Shown piece after piece: positions 32,033-42,882 of a DNA stretch of 64,000 nt. The notes beneath the pieces were generated by a model. It saw nothing but the letters and a program-made list of their open reading frames with translations. It was not told where the DNA came from and ran no database searches. Position numbers and translations under genes: made by a program. Each line of letters begins with the position of its first letter. The stretch's first letter is position 1. This DNA is from Xanthostigma xanthostigma (lineage: Eukaryota; Arthropoda; Insecta; Raphidioptera; Raphidiidae): NCBI GenBank assembly GCA_963575645.1, contig OY754468.1, positions 11,780,001-11,844,000 of the forward strand, given 5' to 3'.

Positions 32033-33112
32033 ATACTAATCTATACTAAGGATAAATACGTTCAATAAATAAATAAACCTTTACTAACTTGTATACTTAC
32101 ACTGGTAAGGTAATAGTCATAACTCATAGCAATCTTAAATACTTTTAATTGTACAGTGTTACTATGGTTACTGTGCACTATCGTTATTATTTACAACCAT
32201 AGTGACGTCACGAGTCGTTTTCGCGCGAAAATTCATAATGATAAATTAAAAGTCGTTTTTACGGCGCTGTTCGGTTATAAAATATTATTATAAAAATTGT
32301 AGTGCTTCTTTATCACTTTAGCATTCATTTTAAACACTTTTCAAAAAACGGTGTCCCGATTTCTGACCTCTTTGTCCCGTATCCCGATGATAGCGCTAGC
32401 GGGTAAAACAATAATACATTTTTTTTTTAAATATCTAACTATAATACCGCAATAAAATTTGTTACATTGCAGTGCTTAGTGTCGTGGTGAAAATTGGTCA
32501 AAATCGGTTGAACATTGCCACCCCAACGCGCTCACTCAAAAGCACGGTGATAGCAAAAGCGCAGTCAATTCTCAAAGTCAATACGAAATATCATAAAAGA
32601 GAGTAGCGGTGTCCAGTTCTCGGCGCGGTTGTGTGGGTTGGATTGTTGAGTCTATAGCAGTTTGGCAATACTGATGTTTTACCTGAACGCGGCGTCTTAC
32701 CTTCGTTTTTCGCCAACTGGGATGGTACATATTGCATAACCCATACACATTTACACCGCCAGGTACAATCCTGAGTATAAGCTCTAGTATATATATATAC
32801 AATCTACGGTCACGAGGTAAAGTGGCCTATTCCGAGTTTTTGCCCTACCATCCTTTTCTCGAAGCGACTCATGGCACTTATGACCCCCGTGTAATTTCGT
32901 TGTGGATAAAGCAAGAAGTTTGAATTTTTAGTGATCAAGAGCACATACTATAACTGGCTATATTGCCAATATACCTAATAATTATACCTTGTAGTGTACG
33001 AATTATTACTAGTCAAAGTTCTTTAATTTTGGCACTGACACACTCACCGATCATCAAAATTCTAAGGTACTTCTAGCAGTCTCACAAACTTGAAGTTTTG
33101 AATTTTAGTTAG
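32033..33112. other. Unassigned intergenic DNA
   Basis: No supported gene. A (TA)n-like patch lies at 32790-32801. Small ORFs at 32578-32923 lack domains. Confidence 0.3.
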
Positions 33113-33406
33113 CGTTTAGCCTGTATAGATCTTTATATTCTAAATTGTGCTTTTGTACAAAACTATCCATCTTTGTTTAATGAAAATCATAATAAACACG
33201 AATATACTACAAGAAATAAAAATAATTTAAAAACTACTAATTGTACATTAGCAGTGACTCATAAAGGTGTTCGTAACGCTATGATAAGAATACACAATAA
33301 GATACCTACTGAAATAACTGATCCAAATTCCAATCAAAAGTTTAGGAAGAATTTAAAAAAATATTTATTAGCTAAGGCTCATTACAGATTGGACGAGTTT
33401 TTATAA
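33113..33406 (+). pseudogene. CR1/Jockey-type LINE reverse transcriptase, C-terminal fragment
   Basis: The frame is open without an ATG from 33113 and reads DLYILNCAFVQNYPSLF, then HNKHEYTTRNKNNL, and ends KKYLLAKAHYRLDEFL with stop at 33404-33406. The YxTRNKNN motif and a closing AYYxxxEFL-type tail are characteristic of the C terminus of CR1-, Jockey- and related LINE polymerases. Everything upstream of the thumb/C-terminal region is missing, as in a 5'-truncated insertion. Confidence 0.75.
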
Positions 33407-33484
33407 CTAATTGTTTTGTGTTGGTGCTATTTATGTACATTTGTACCAACAAAATAAAGATCTTTATCTATCTATCTATCTATA
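33407..33484 (+). other. LINE 3' tail with AATAAA-like signal and (TATC)n
   Basis: A short 3' UTR contains a hairpin TGTTGGTGC..GTACCAACA, then AAAATAAAGATC and five TATC repeats. Simple-repeat rather than poly(A) ends are typical of CR1-like LINE 3' termini. Confidence 0.7.
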
Positions 33485-33644
33485 GGAAGGAAAAAATGAA
33501 AAATCTCGAAATCAATCAATAGAGACAGGGAGTGGGCGTTGAGAAAATGTGTAGTGGCTGTTAAACTTTAGCGTCGATTGTGCAACTATTAAACTATATT
33601 TCCTACTAATATTAAATATTGATTAAATACTGAAAATATGATTA

Positions 33645-33830
33645 ACCAGTAGTCCCACCCGGTTTCATCCGGGTGCAAAAGAGCGAATGGGAGGACATTA
33701 TTCATCTTAGTTTATCGAGATGAATGTGGTGTCCAAATTTCGTGATGATCGGAGTTACCGTTCAAAAGTTTTTGTCGGACGGACAAATTTTGAGATACAT
33801 TTTGCAACATTTTTCATTGATGCTCCACTC
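33645..33830 (+). mobile_element. Family M repeat, left part
   Basis: CCCACCCGGTTTCATCCGGG, TGGTGTCCAAATTTCGTG and GTTTTTGTCGGACGGAC match 45377-45936. The right part resumes at 35346, so a palindrome inserted here. Confidence 0.75.
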
Positions 33831-33841
33831 CTATTAGTATA

Positions 33842-35287
33842 AGAGCCAGTGATCGGCTACCAGTATGTATTTGACCAGACCTGATTTTTTACACAGTGAG
33901 TCTCCTATACCTACCTACCATACATGGAGTGGGGACTCACTAAGTCCGGAGTGGTCGCCGCGGCCCGTACTCAGGTACAAAATTTGACTAATTTTCAAAG
34001 TATTTGACCACGTCTGCCATTTGGAAATTTAATAATATATTATTATTGCTATTGAAAAATAACAATGGCAGACCATTATCGCGCGACAATCATCGTGGCA
34101 GACAATTTTTTAAGTACTAAAAAATATGAAATTTTGAAAGGTATATTTTTCATCACGGATTATTATTCTATTTATTATTTCAAGCAAATTTCGTAAATAA
34201 AATTTTTTTCTAAACTTTATAGTTCCGGAAATATTTAGAAAATTAAAAAAAAATCAGCTGTTCTTTTGTCTTGTAGATCAGTTAGAAATAAACTAGTTAA
34301 GCATGCTTTGATTAATTTTTACATGACGTGGAACATATGTAGGTGACCAAGACGACGAATAGCAAATATCATATACTAGCCATTACCCGCGTCACCTCAC
34401 GCGATATCAGAAATGTTATTTTCTTTATTTTACTATATCAAATGTTAATATTTTTGAAGTTGGAATAGTCCCGTCGCCCAATTGGTTGGAATTTTTTATT
34501 TGTTCCAAAACAAAAATAAAAAATGTCAAGAGAATATAAAAAATTATTTATGCCTATACCTATAAACAATATTTTTATTCTCACTTGACACTTTTTAATT
34601 TTGTTTTGGAACAAATAAAAAATTCCAACCAATTGGGCGACGGGACTATTCCAACTTCAAAAATACTAACATAAAAAAATAAAAATAAATAAAGAAAATA
34701 ACATTTCTGATATCGCGTGAGGTGACGCGGGTAATGGCTAGTATATGATATTTGCTATTCGTCGTCTTGGTTACCTACATAATATGTTCCACGTCATGTA
34801 AAAATTAATCAAAGCATGCTTAACTAGTTTATTTCTGACAGATCTACAAGACAAAAGAGCAGCTGATTTTTTTTTAATTTTCTAAATATTTCCGGAACTA
34901 TAAAGTTTAGAAAAAAATTTTATTTACGAAATTTGCTTGAAATAATAAAAAGAATAATAATCCGTGATGAAAAATATACCTTTCAAAATTTCATATTTTT
35001 TAGTACTTAAAAAATTGTCTGCCACGATGATTGTCGCGCGATAATGGTCTGCCATTGTTATTTTTCAATAGCAATAATAATATATTATTAAATTTCCAAA
35101 TGGCAGACGTGGTCAAATACTTTGAAAATTAGTCAAATTTTGTACCTGTCGCACCTGAGTTCGGGCCGCGGCGGCCACTCCGGACTTAGTGAGTCCCCAC
35201 TCCATGTATGGTAGGTAGGTATAGGAGACTCACTGTGTAAAAAATCAGGTCTGATCAAATACATACTGGTAGCCGATCACTGGCTCT
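33842..35287. mobile_element. 1446-bp nearly perfect palindrome (foldback element)
   Basis: The arms of about 700 bp are inverted copies with a short loop near 34536-34578. The ends are AGAGCCAGTGATCGGCTACC and its reverse. The outer 300 bases of each arm are not seen elsewhere in the window; the inner parts are family A sequence (GACGCGGGTAATGGCTAGTA, CCAATTGGGCGACGGGAC). No transposase frame is present. It splits family M. Confidence 0.9.
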
Positions 35288-35345
35288 AATACTATATTGG
35301 TCGTAGTGTTATACTATATAGCCTATAGTCTTCCTCGATAAATGG

Positions 35346-35450
35346 GCTATCCAACAAAAAAAAATTTCAATTCGAACCAGTAGTTCCTGTGATTAGCGCG
35401 TTCAATCAACCAAACAAACAAACTCTTCAACTTTATATATTAGTATAAAT
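35346..35450 (+). mobile_element. Family M repeat, right part
   Basis: TTTCAATTCGAACCAGTAG, GATTAGCGCGTTCAA and AACAAACTCTTCAACTTTAT match 45969-46050. The closing CTTTATATTAGTATA word is familiar from insect interspersed repeats. Confidence 0.75.
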
Positions 35451-35911
35451 TCTAAAATTAATAAGTGGCTAAGATTTTGGGTGTTCTGTAGCTTGGCAGC
35501 GCTCATAGAGGAATCGCTACTGTCTTAACATAGGACGATTGAGTTGTTGATTCTTGACTTAAGCCAATTTGTTCTGTGACCACAGATATCACTACGGTGG
35601 TACTAACATTCCTATGTATTATACATAAAGGATAGAGAAGTTCACTTGTGCCGTATTGGTACCTGCATCAAATCAATACGAACAACGAGTGGCTTAGCCA
35701 TTTTATCCTTAAAAAGGCGGAGTTACATTTCTGACATTGATATATTTTTATGTTTACGTCACCATTTTTTTTATTCTTACCAGGTAAGAAAATCGTTGGA
35801 CGATGTTTTTGAGTTTTTATGGTTTTTAGTTTAAAGTATCTTTTTTAGCATTTTCCAAATAGAATAAAAATAAAAATTGTTTATATTTTTGAACTCTGTT
35901 TAATATCTCCA
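35451..35911. other. Unassigned intergenic DNA
   Basis: No supported feature. Confidence 0.3.
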
Positions 35912-36352
35912 GGATGACCGGTAGTTGCTTGTATTCCTCTCGGGGAAGAAACTACGACTAAGGAATGATTTAATCTTATCACCAGAGGGTCAGAAATGCG
36001 TCATTTTTTATGACAATGACACTTCTATGAAGAATTTTTATTTTATTTGTTTTATTTATTGTAAGTTTTTTATACACAAAATAAAAAAATCTAACAGTAA
36101 ATTTCGTGGTTTTTAGCTTTAGTAAGGTTGGCCAATTAGTAAGCTATCAGATCATGAAAAAATTCAGACCAAAAAGTGAGAATATTTTTTTTTTTATTTT
36201 TAACTCACAAAATTCGTTTTTTTTGTAAAAAGAAAATCGATTAGATTTTTCGAAAATGACGCATTTCCGAGTCCCAAGTGATATAGGTTAAATCATTCCA
36301 AATTAGTTATAGTTTCTTCTCCCGAGAGGAATACAAGCAATTACCGGTCACT
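35912..36352. repeat. Inverted-repeat element with about 100-bp arms
   Basis: GACCGGTAGTTGCTTGTATT followed by CCTCTCGGGGAAGAAACT on the left is mirrored by AGTTTCTTCTCCCGAGAGG and AATACAAGCAATTACCGGTC on the right. AATGATTTAATC and AAATGCGTCATTTT are also mirrored. The loop is AT-rich with no coding capacity. MITE-like. Confidence 0.8.
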
Positions 36353-36474
36353 CTCTAGATTCTAGTTCAATAACCGGGAAAATTATTTCTAATTTTTATT
36401 TTTTTTAGAAACAGTTTTGCATAAATATTACTGTAAATTGTATTACTTTTATATTTTGTGGAACAATAAATATT

Positions 36475-36690
36475 ATTCAAATAAATAAAATTATCGACCA
36501 TTTTTTTTTTTAGACTGTATATTGACAAAAGAATAATAAAATCAATAACAACTAGATGACGTTCGATCCGGATTTGGATCTTCTTCAGAAATATTGATTT
36601 ATAATTTTGTTATTATATAGTCTGAAAAAAATTGGTCGATAATTTTATTTATTTGAAGAGTTTTATTCAGACGTTAAACAAAGATTTGAA
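36475..36690. repeat. Family B palindromic element
   Basis: ATAAAATTATCGACCATTTT at the left and AAATTGGTCGATAATTTTAT at the right. The centre has CGATCCGGATTTGGATCTTC and TTCAGAAATATT. The right inner arm is deleted. Confidence 0.8.
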
Positions 36691-37106
36691 TAAATATTAT
36701 TCTAATAAAAATGCACGTCAATGAAAAACAGATTTTGAGTGACCTAGTGAAATAAATACAAAATCAGAAAGTTATGATGTACTAAAAATAAGCGATGACA
36801 ATGACGAAGAGAGGAATCTGTTGTAAGTTTTAACGAACCACATGTTGCCTTTTTCCCGACAAATTCACAGCTTGACGTTTTCCCGACTGCGTTCCTTCCG
36901 TCTTCTCGTTTCTATCTTTGAAAACTGATTTTTATTACAATGAAATTTTCGACTTTTCAATTAATTTTTCATAAAAGACTCCACACAAACTTTATGGAAT
37001 TTGATTCTCGGTTAAATTGATCTAAAATGGTTTTATTTTATAGTTTAAAGGTCACTAATAACAACTGTCCATGCGGGAACATAGCCTAAAAACCAATAGA
37101 TTTTTA
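36691..37106. other. Unassigned intergenic DNA
   Basis: No supported gene or RNA. Confidence 0.3.
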
Positions 37107-37190
37107 AATCTTTGATTAACGTCTGATTAGAACTCTTCAATAAATAAAATTATCGATCAATTTTGGTCGATAATTTTATTTATTCAATAG
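37107..37190. repeat. Family B element, collapsed to its termini
   Basis: AAATCTTTGATTAACGTCTG, CAATAAATAAAATTATCGA and GGTCGATAATTTTATTTATT lie back to back with the centre missing. Confidence 0.8.
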
Positions 37191-37849
37191 ATTTTTAGCT
37201 ACCGATATGTTTGGCGAGATTTTAGATATAGGGATATCCATTGAATTCACAAACGTGTTCCATGTTCAACTTTGGTACCTTTTTTTAGAAATAGAAAAAT
37301 AGTCGAAAACTAGGTAATGTTGGAAGGTGTCATCCTGTATAAAATAATAATATCATACTTATTTGGATTTAGCGCACTCGAAAATATATTTCTAGAGCTT
37401 AGGATTTTTGAAGAATGTGGATTCAACGGATGGCCTCTCATTAATTTTGTATACGTTTTTTGTTACGTCATTCACCGTCATATTTTTACAGCCGCTATAT
37501 TACGGTGGCGCTATCTTAAAGATTCAAGGCACAAGGGTGTATTTAATGGATCATTCTGTATAAACACGATTTAAATAAGTAACATCTTGATTTTCAGAGC
37601 TTTGTAAAAACTGAACGGGAGACATTTTATTTGAATAATTAAATTAATCTATAGGTAATTAAAACAGTAAAATTGTAAATCCATTTGAGCAAAGATTAAC
37701 GAAGCTTGACATCTGTAGTTAACAAAGCGGAATTATGACTGCACTGTAAAAGTTTTATGTATGTATAATGTATACAAGGTGTGCGATTGTTTTGTTTTGA
37801 CATAGGGACTATATGTCGACTTATGTCCATATTCACTGAACACTACAAA
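37191..37849. other. Unassigned intergenic DNA
   Basis: No supported gene. The ORF at 37317-37574 has no recognisable domain. Confidence 0.3.
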
Positions 37850-38255
37850 AGATAGAAGCTAGTAACCTTGGACAAATTTATTCGTTGGAATATAAAATTA
37901 TCGTTATTTATTCGGAGGAATAGTTACCTGAAAAACAAATTAAATTTTTAACATAACTCAGAATGACAATATAGTACAAAATACTAAAATAAAGAAGAAA
38001 ATAACAATAAATAAAAATTAAAGTATTTAATCGACGCATATAATTCATTCTTACTTGTTGTGAGGCACGAAGCAGCAGTCGGCCCATTAGGTCACTTGGT
38101 TAGAGCGTTGTGCTAATAACGCAAAAGTCGCTGGTTCGATCCCCCCATGGACCATAATACTTTTAATTTTTTACGATGTATTTTACCACGTAATAAGATG
38201 ACAATACAAGAAAATACGAAAAAGAAGAAAATAATAAAATAAATAAAACATATTT
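37850..38255 (+). repeat. tRNA-like SINE unit (Ile type) with flanks
   Basis: An upstream body (AACATAACTCAGAATGACAA, TAAAATAAAGAAGAAAATAA) precedes the tRNA-like core, and a similar AT-rich body (GATGACAATACAAG, AAAAAGAAGAAAATAATAAA) follows it. The first 55 bases resemble family V. The core is therefore flanked on both sides by related sequence. Confidence 0.55.
38081..38153 (+). tRNA. tRNA-Ile(AAT)-like sequence, degenerate
   Basis: The acceptor GGCCCAT pairs with ATGGACC apart from one mismatch. The anticodon arm TTGTG-CTAATAA-CGCAA is perfectly paired with AAT as anticodon, and the T-loop is TTCGATC. The D-stem has one mismatch and the T-stem two, and it lies in a SINE-like repeat, so a working gene is doubtful although the overall length (73) is right. 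Confidence 0.55.
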
Positions 38256-38259
38256 TTAA

Positions 38260-38625
38260 ATCTTTCATTAACGTCTGAATGGAACTCTTCAAGTAAATAA
38301 AATTGTCGACCAATTTTTCTCAGACCGAACGATATATTGACAAAAAATGATAAAATTACAAATCAATATAACACAAGATGACGTTTCGATCCGGATTTGG
38401 ATCTTCTTCAGAAATATCTAAAAAATATAAACAATAACGTACAATCGATTAGTTAATAAATAACTTAATATTAATTATTTTTTATATTTTTTAGATATTT
38501 CTGAAGAAGATCCAAATCCGGATCGAAACGTCATCTTGTGTTATATTGATTTGTAATTTTATCATTTTTTGTCAATATATCGTTCGGTCTGAGAAAAATT
38601 GGTCGACAATTTTATTTACTTGAAA
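38260..38625. repeat. Family B palindromic element, complete copy
   Basis: Nearly perfect palindrome. The left arm carries ATTGTCGACCAATTTTTCTC, GATGACGTTTCGATCCGGAT and TTGGATCTTCTTCAGAAATA; the right arm is the exact reverse. The short spacer is at about 38425-38480. The right arm has CTGAAGA (38501-38507), a GATCC/GGATC stem (38509-38513 with 38520-38524) and GAAAC (38525-38529), a hammerhead-like core. No coding content. Confidence 0.9.
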
Positions 38626-38639
38626 AAAAAAACATATTA

Positions 38640-38880
38640 TTAATATACCACGTTTTCAAAGCGAACTAATTTCTTTACAGACCGTTTTTTAACTTGTAGG
38701 ATTTGAATCGACATTTATATAAGAAGTGTAGAGTGCAACTATTAATGAAAAAATATATTTATGTGATAAAACAAATAATGCGCCCCACGTTTGTCTTTTC
38801 GAATCCTACAAGTTAATAATCTGTCTGTAATGAAATTATTTTACACTTTAGTTCACTTTAAAAACGTGGTAAGTATATAA
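38640..38880. repeat. Family C palindromic element
   Basis: ATACCACGTTTTCAAAGCGA and AACTTGTAGGATTTGAAT at left mirror TCGAATCCTACAAGTTAATA and TTCACTTTAAAAACGTGGTA at right. A TTTCTTTACAGAC insert relative to 22530-22800 is present. Confidence 0.8.
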
Positions 38881-38937
38881 TTTTTTTTATTATTCAATTT
38901 TCTGTCAGTTGAATAATAAAATATATAAAAAAAAATT

Positions 38938-39225
38938 TAATATACCACGTTTTTAAAGCGAATCAAAAAGTATAAAATAAATTCTTTACAGACAAATTCT
39001 TAAGTTATAGGATTTTTTTTTTAACTTTTAGGTAATATCACTGGTTCAGCTGTGATCAGCCATTCACAGTGTAGATAATAGAAATGAATATCAAGTAATT
39101 ATGTAACTATCTAGAAAATTTATGTCAATAGGGTACAGCTACTGTTGGTACAATAGTTATAGGATTTGAAGCGAAAAACGTGGGGAATTATTCACTTTAT
39201 CTCGTAAATAAATTTTTACGTAGGG
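38938..39225 (+). repeat. Family C half-copy carrying a small insertion
   Basis: AATATACCACGTTTTTAAAG through AGTTATAGGATTT continues after the insert as AGTTATAGGATTTGAAGCGA and AAAACGTGGGG. The second arm is missing. Confidence 0.75.
39016..39154 (-). ncRNA. 139-bp A-tailed retroposed insert with 13-bp TSD
   Basis: The insert is bracketed by exact copies of AGTTATAGGATTT (39003-39015 and 39155-39167). On the plus strand it begins with a T-run, so on the minus strand it ends in a short A tail, as expected for a retroposed RNA. Its body contains GGCTGATCACAGCTGAACC. It shows no tRNA boxes I can recognise. It could be a processed copy of a small RNA or a short SINE; the parent is unknown. Confidence 0.6.
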
Positions 39226-39854
39226 ACGGTTTGTATCTACAGTCTACACCCTGTATATTATGTACAGAGTAAGGACTAAGGGGGTATGTAATAGGTATTG
39301 CAATGAAAACAGAGCATCGAGAGCACATAATATAACCAACACTTTCCGCTATTCTGACACAATAATATAATTATAGAATTGTAAAAGCGCAAATAAAATT
39401 TACAACGCCTGTCGAGAAACGGTAGGAATGTGTTTAATGTGGCACATTTAACAGGAAACTCGTGAGAAAAATAACAAATGAGGTGATAACAGACACAGCC
39501 AGCCTGCTCGGAAAGCTTACAAAATATCTGAGCATCGACTTATATATTATTAGTCATGCTCTCGTATAAATGAGGTACTACTCACTGAATGTCGACGAAA
39601 TTCTAGAATATCGAAGTAATTATCAAGTCTAATTTATAAATTAAAAAACGAATGTTCGTTCGTCTGTCGGTTTAGGAGCTATGCGATTACGATGAAACTT
39701 TGGTAAGTTGTAACGCGCGAGACCGAGATTTCTGACAAAAAAATGAACATTGGGTTTTATAGTGGTACTGCAATACGGTAGAGGCAAAGATCGTAATACG
39801 ATGGAGCCTAGGGCTCCGCTACTGTTGTCGCTGCCGTGCTGCATCTCAATCGCG
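39226..39854. other. Unassigned intergenic DNA
   Basis: No gene is recognised. The end of the region leads into a family T-like terminus. Confidence 0.3.
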
Positions 39855-39886
39855 CAGTGTTTGACAATGCGACCCGAGTTTTATCA
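39855..39886 (+). repeat. Family T-like 3' terminus
   Basis: TTTGACAATGCGACCCGAGT resembles the closing GCACTGCGACCCGAGTTTT of family T, directly against family A. The preceding sequence is unlike the other copies. Confidence 0.45.
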
Positions 39887-40486
39887 TTCCAACCTACAAG
39901 TGGGAAATGGTACTTACTAATTTAGGTCAAAAATCGCTTTTCAAACATTTTTCGTTTTGAGGTTCTTCGAATCCAAAAAATATGTTTTTGGAAAAACTGT
40001 GCGTCAGTGTGAGCACGATACAGGTCAAACGGATGAGCGGATTGAAACCAAATTTTGAGAGGATATTTGGTATGCAAATATGAAGAGCCCTGTTGTTTTC
40101 GGGGAAAATCGGCGCATGCACAGAAGAGATATATGCTATAACGATGTTTTTTATATAATAATGGTATACTTTTCATAACGGCTTATTCTATCTATTTTTT
40201 CAAGAAGTTTTCGTTAAAAAATATTTTCTAAACTTTATACTTTCGGAAATCAGCTGTTTTGTAGATCTGTCAGAAATAAACTATAGTTAAGCATGCTTTG
40301 ATTAATTTTTACATGACGTGAACATATTATGTAGGTAACCGTGACAACGAATAACAAATAACATATTGAATACTAGCCATTACCCGCGTCATCTCAGCCG
40401 ATATCAGAAATTTTATTTTCTTTATTATACTGTATCAAATGTCAATGGTCCCGTCGCCCAATTGGCTGGAATTTTTTTTATATATT
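39887..40486 (-). mobile_element. Family A repeat, near-complete copy
   Basis: The copy starts ATTCCAACCTACAAGTGGG and ends CCGTCGCCCAATTGGCTGGA. It includes AAATATGAAGAGCCCTG, GCGCATGCACAGAAGAG and CTAGCCATTACCCGCGTC. Overlapping ORFs at 39922-40176 are repeat artefacts. Confidence 0.8.
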
Positions 40487-40568
40487 AGCACGCTCAGCTA
40501 CCATCAAGAAGATAATTTGTGTTTAATCTATTTATAGTAGAAATGTAGACGTTCGACAGTTAAAGGAA

Positions 40569-41165
40569 TGTTGCGCACGCCACTGCTTTCTGTCGAATGC
40601 TCTAGAAGACAACAACAATGAACGCAGGTATAAAGGGTTTTTGTGGCGGCCGGAAGCCAAATCCCAAACTTGTAACAACAATATATGCAGGTATAGAAGG
40701 GATCAGAAGATTCTAGAAAACGCCGAAAAGCCTACCCAACGCCTATAAATACGACGAGCTCGGTGAATCGGAAGCAGTCAGATTTCTTGTGTGAGTGAGT
40801 TCATAGTTAAACACGTGTGCAAAATAAATAACTAGGAAATAAATACTAGTGCACAGTGCGGTTTAATAGTCCATTGATTTCGATTATATCAAATCTGGTT
40901 TAAGATAAATAATCTCTTGTATATAGTTAATAGTTAAGTGTGCTGAATAAACTTTGGTGTGTTTATGTGTTGTAAATCATTTGAGTACATAATTAGTGAC
41001 TTTATATTCTTCATTACTTATTCTTTTATTTTATTAGTTAGAATTTGCTGTTTTGTTTCTGTTACGTTAGAGAAGTACTTTTCGTTTGTGTGTTTAACTG
41101 TTTTGTTAAACGTTTGTTATTGTAAATAAATAATTTCCACCACGAACTAAAACAGTTTTGTTACA
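40569..41165 (+). mobile_element. Solo LTR
   Basis: The LTR starts TGTTGCGCACGCC and ends CAGTTTTGTTACA, sharing ACAACAACAATGAACGCAGG, TATAAATACG and CAGTCAGATT with the other LTRs. No polyprotein region adjoins it. A target duplication is not clear (GGAA and ATAA). Confidence 0.75.
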
Positions 41166-41794
41166 ATAATTAGCGTCTAATTACAACAAATTTGAACGAC
41201 ATCACAAAAGAACCATTAGCGGACGTGAGTTTCGAACCGACGACGGTTTGAATCAAATCTATCGGCGTTCATTTAAATTCATGAATGCGTCGAATCCCTA
41301 AACATTTGAATTCAGATTTATCATAATTCGTAGACGCGATGATCTTCAGATGTTTATTACATATATATACTTACTCTAAACAAAGCGAATAGCTCCCGAG
41401 ACATACCTATATGGTATGATCGTGTAGCAAAGCCGCGGAGGGTGTCGGGTTTAAAGTACGCGTTCAGCTATAAAGCTAAACGAGATTGTCTGATGCCGTG
41501 ATTGGTTTGAATCTATGCGTGTATACTACACGCATAACTACACAGAGATAAACCAGCGTGTAAATAATGCGTGATGATCTGCTGATATTGTCACCGAACA
41601 GTTAAATGCTCGGGTTTGTAATACGCAATTATTCATGGTCGGTTCGTTCGGTCGTTCGATAAAAGAAATAACGTGTTATGAAATCGTCGTCACACAATTA
41701 GGAAATCCCCGCTTGACTAAAATACTAATAATAATAGTGTCACGTCATTGTAATACGAATAATGAATAATAATAAGTAAAAGAACTTTTAAGTT
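41166..41794. other. Unassigned intergenic DNA
   Basis: No supported gene. A small inverted pair, TGCGTGTATACTACACGCA, lies at about 41516-41534. Confidence 0.35.
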
Positions 41795-42024
41795 AAACGC
41801 TTTTATTGTACAATCCATAATGTACTAAAAATTGAAAATAAAAATGAGTCACCATAGGGGACTTTGATTACACTAAAATAAAATTGTGGGGGGCTAAATT
41901 TTATTTTCAATCTCAAACCAATGTAGTTTTCTACTAAATGCCCCCCACGATTTTATTTTAGTTTAATCAAAGCCCCCTATGGTTTTTAGTAGGTACATTA
42001 TTGATTGTACAATAAAAGCGTTTT
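41795..42024. repeat. Palindromic element (about 230 bp)
   Basis: AACGCTTTTATTGTACAAT, CACCATAGGGGACTTTGAT and AAAATAAAATTGTGGGGGGC are mirrored by GCCCCCCACGATTTTATTTT, ATCAAAGCCCCCTATGG and TGTACAATAAAAGCGTT. Confidence 0.85.
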
Positions 42025-42101
42025 TTTACCTATTTTTATTTTCAATTTTTTAGTTTGATTTGCATCTGGTCGAAATAAACAGTAGGTACTTATTTGTTAT
42101 T

Positions 42102-42196
42102 TTGTTGCTTTGTTGTCGGCATCATGCGTACCGAAGATTCTAAGAAATTCGTTCTCTTGTTTGTTGGGATTATCTTTCATATGTTTAGCTCAGCCG
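42102..42196 (+). repeat. Copy of the 28087-28185 block
   Basis: GCTTTGTTGTCGGCATCATG, CGTACCGAAGATTCTAAG and GTTGGGATTATCTTTCATAT match the pogo-like fragment at 28087-28185. The solo LTR follows shortly after. Confidence 0.75.
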
Positions 42197-42229
42197 CTTA
42201 TCAATAACTTATCATACTTGTTATCATAT

Positions 42230-42882
42230 TGTTACAGTCTCCCCGTTGGGACAACAAAGAATGTTGTCTAGTAACAATCAGCTCTCATGCTAACAATGAC
42301 ACACATACCGTTATGGGGCAATCAAACAATGATACAGATTGTTGTGGGAGACAACAAACGACTTGATTGATGTTCTAACAATATGTGTAGGTAAAAAGGG
42401 CTTTGTTGCTAAATTCCAGACAACAATGAAAGCAACAAAGGAAAGAAGGATCCAGCGCCTATATAAACCACGAGATGGCTCACGATCGGGGCAGTCATGA
42501 TACGACGGTGATACAGAGATTGTGATTCATTGTGTGAACAATCGACATAAATTAACAGTCAGTGAAGAGTGCTGAGGTAACTGCTAAGATAAATAAATAA
42601 ATGAACTGTGTAAATTATATTGTACGAAATAAACAGAACTGTATATAGTTAGTAAATAAGTGTGTTAAATAAATTTTGGTATGCTCCTGTGTTGTATATA
42701 GTTGTATAGTGACTTTGTATTCTCCATTACTTATTCTATTATCTTATTATTTAGAACTGTCGTTTTGTTTCTGTTACGTTATAAAGAACTGCTTTCTGTT
42801 TATTTGTTAAACTGTTTTGTTAACGGTTTATTATTACTGTAAATAAATAATTTCCACCACGAATTAGAACAGTTTTGTTACA
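42230..42882 (+). mobile_element. Solo LTR
   Basis: The LTR starts TGTTACAGTCTCCCC and ends ACAGTTTTGTTACA. The target is ATAT at the left (42226-42229) and GTAT at the right (42883-42886). A TATATAAACC promoter-like word and GCAGTCATGATACG occur in the middle. The 5' half is diverged from the 43413 and 53725 copies. Confidence 0.75.

Noticed and set aside
38081-38153. Functional tRNA-Ile gene
   Set aside because: Two T-stem mismatches, one acceptor and one D-stem mismatch, and a SINE-like context argue against it, although the anticodon arm is perfect.
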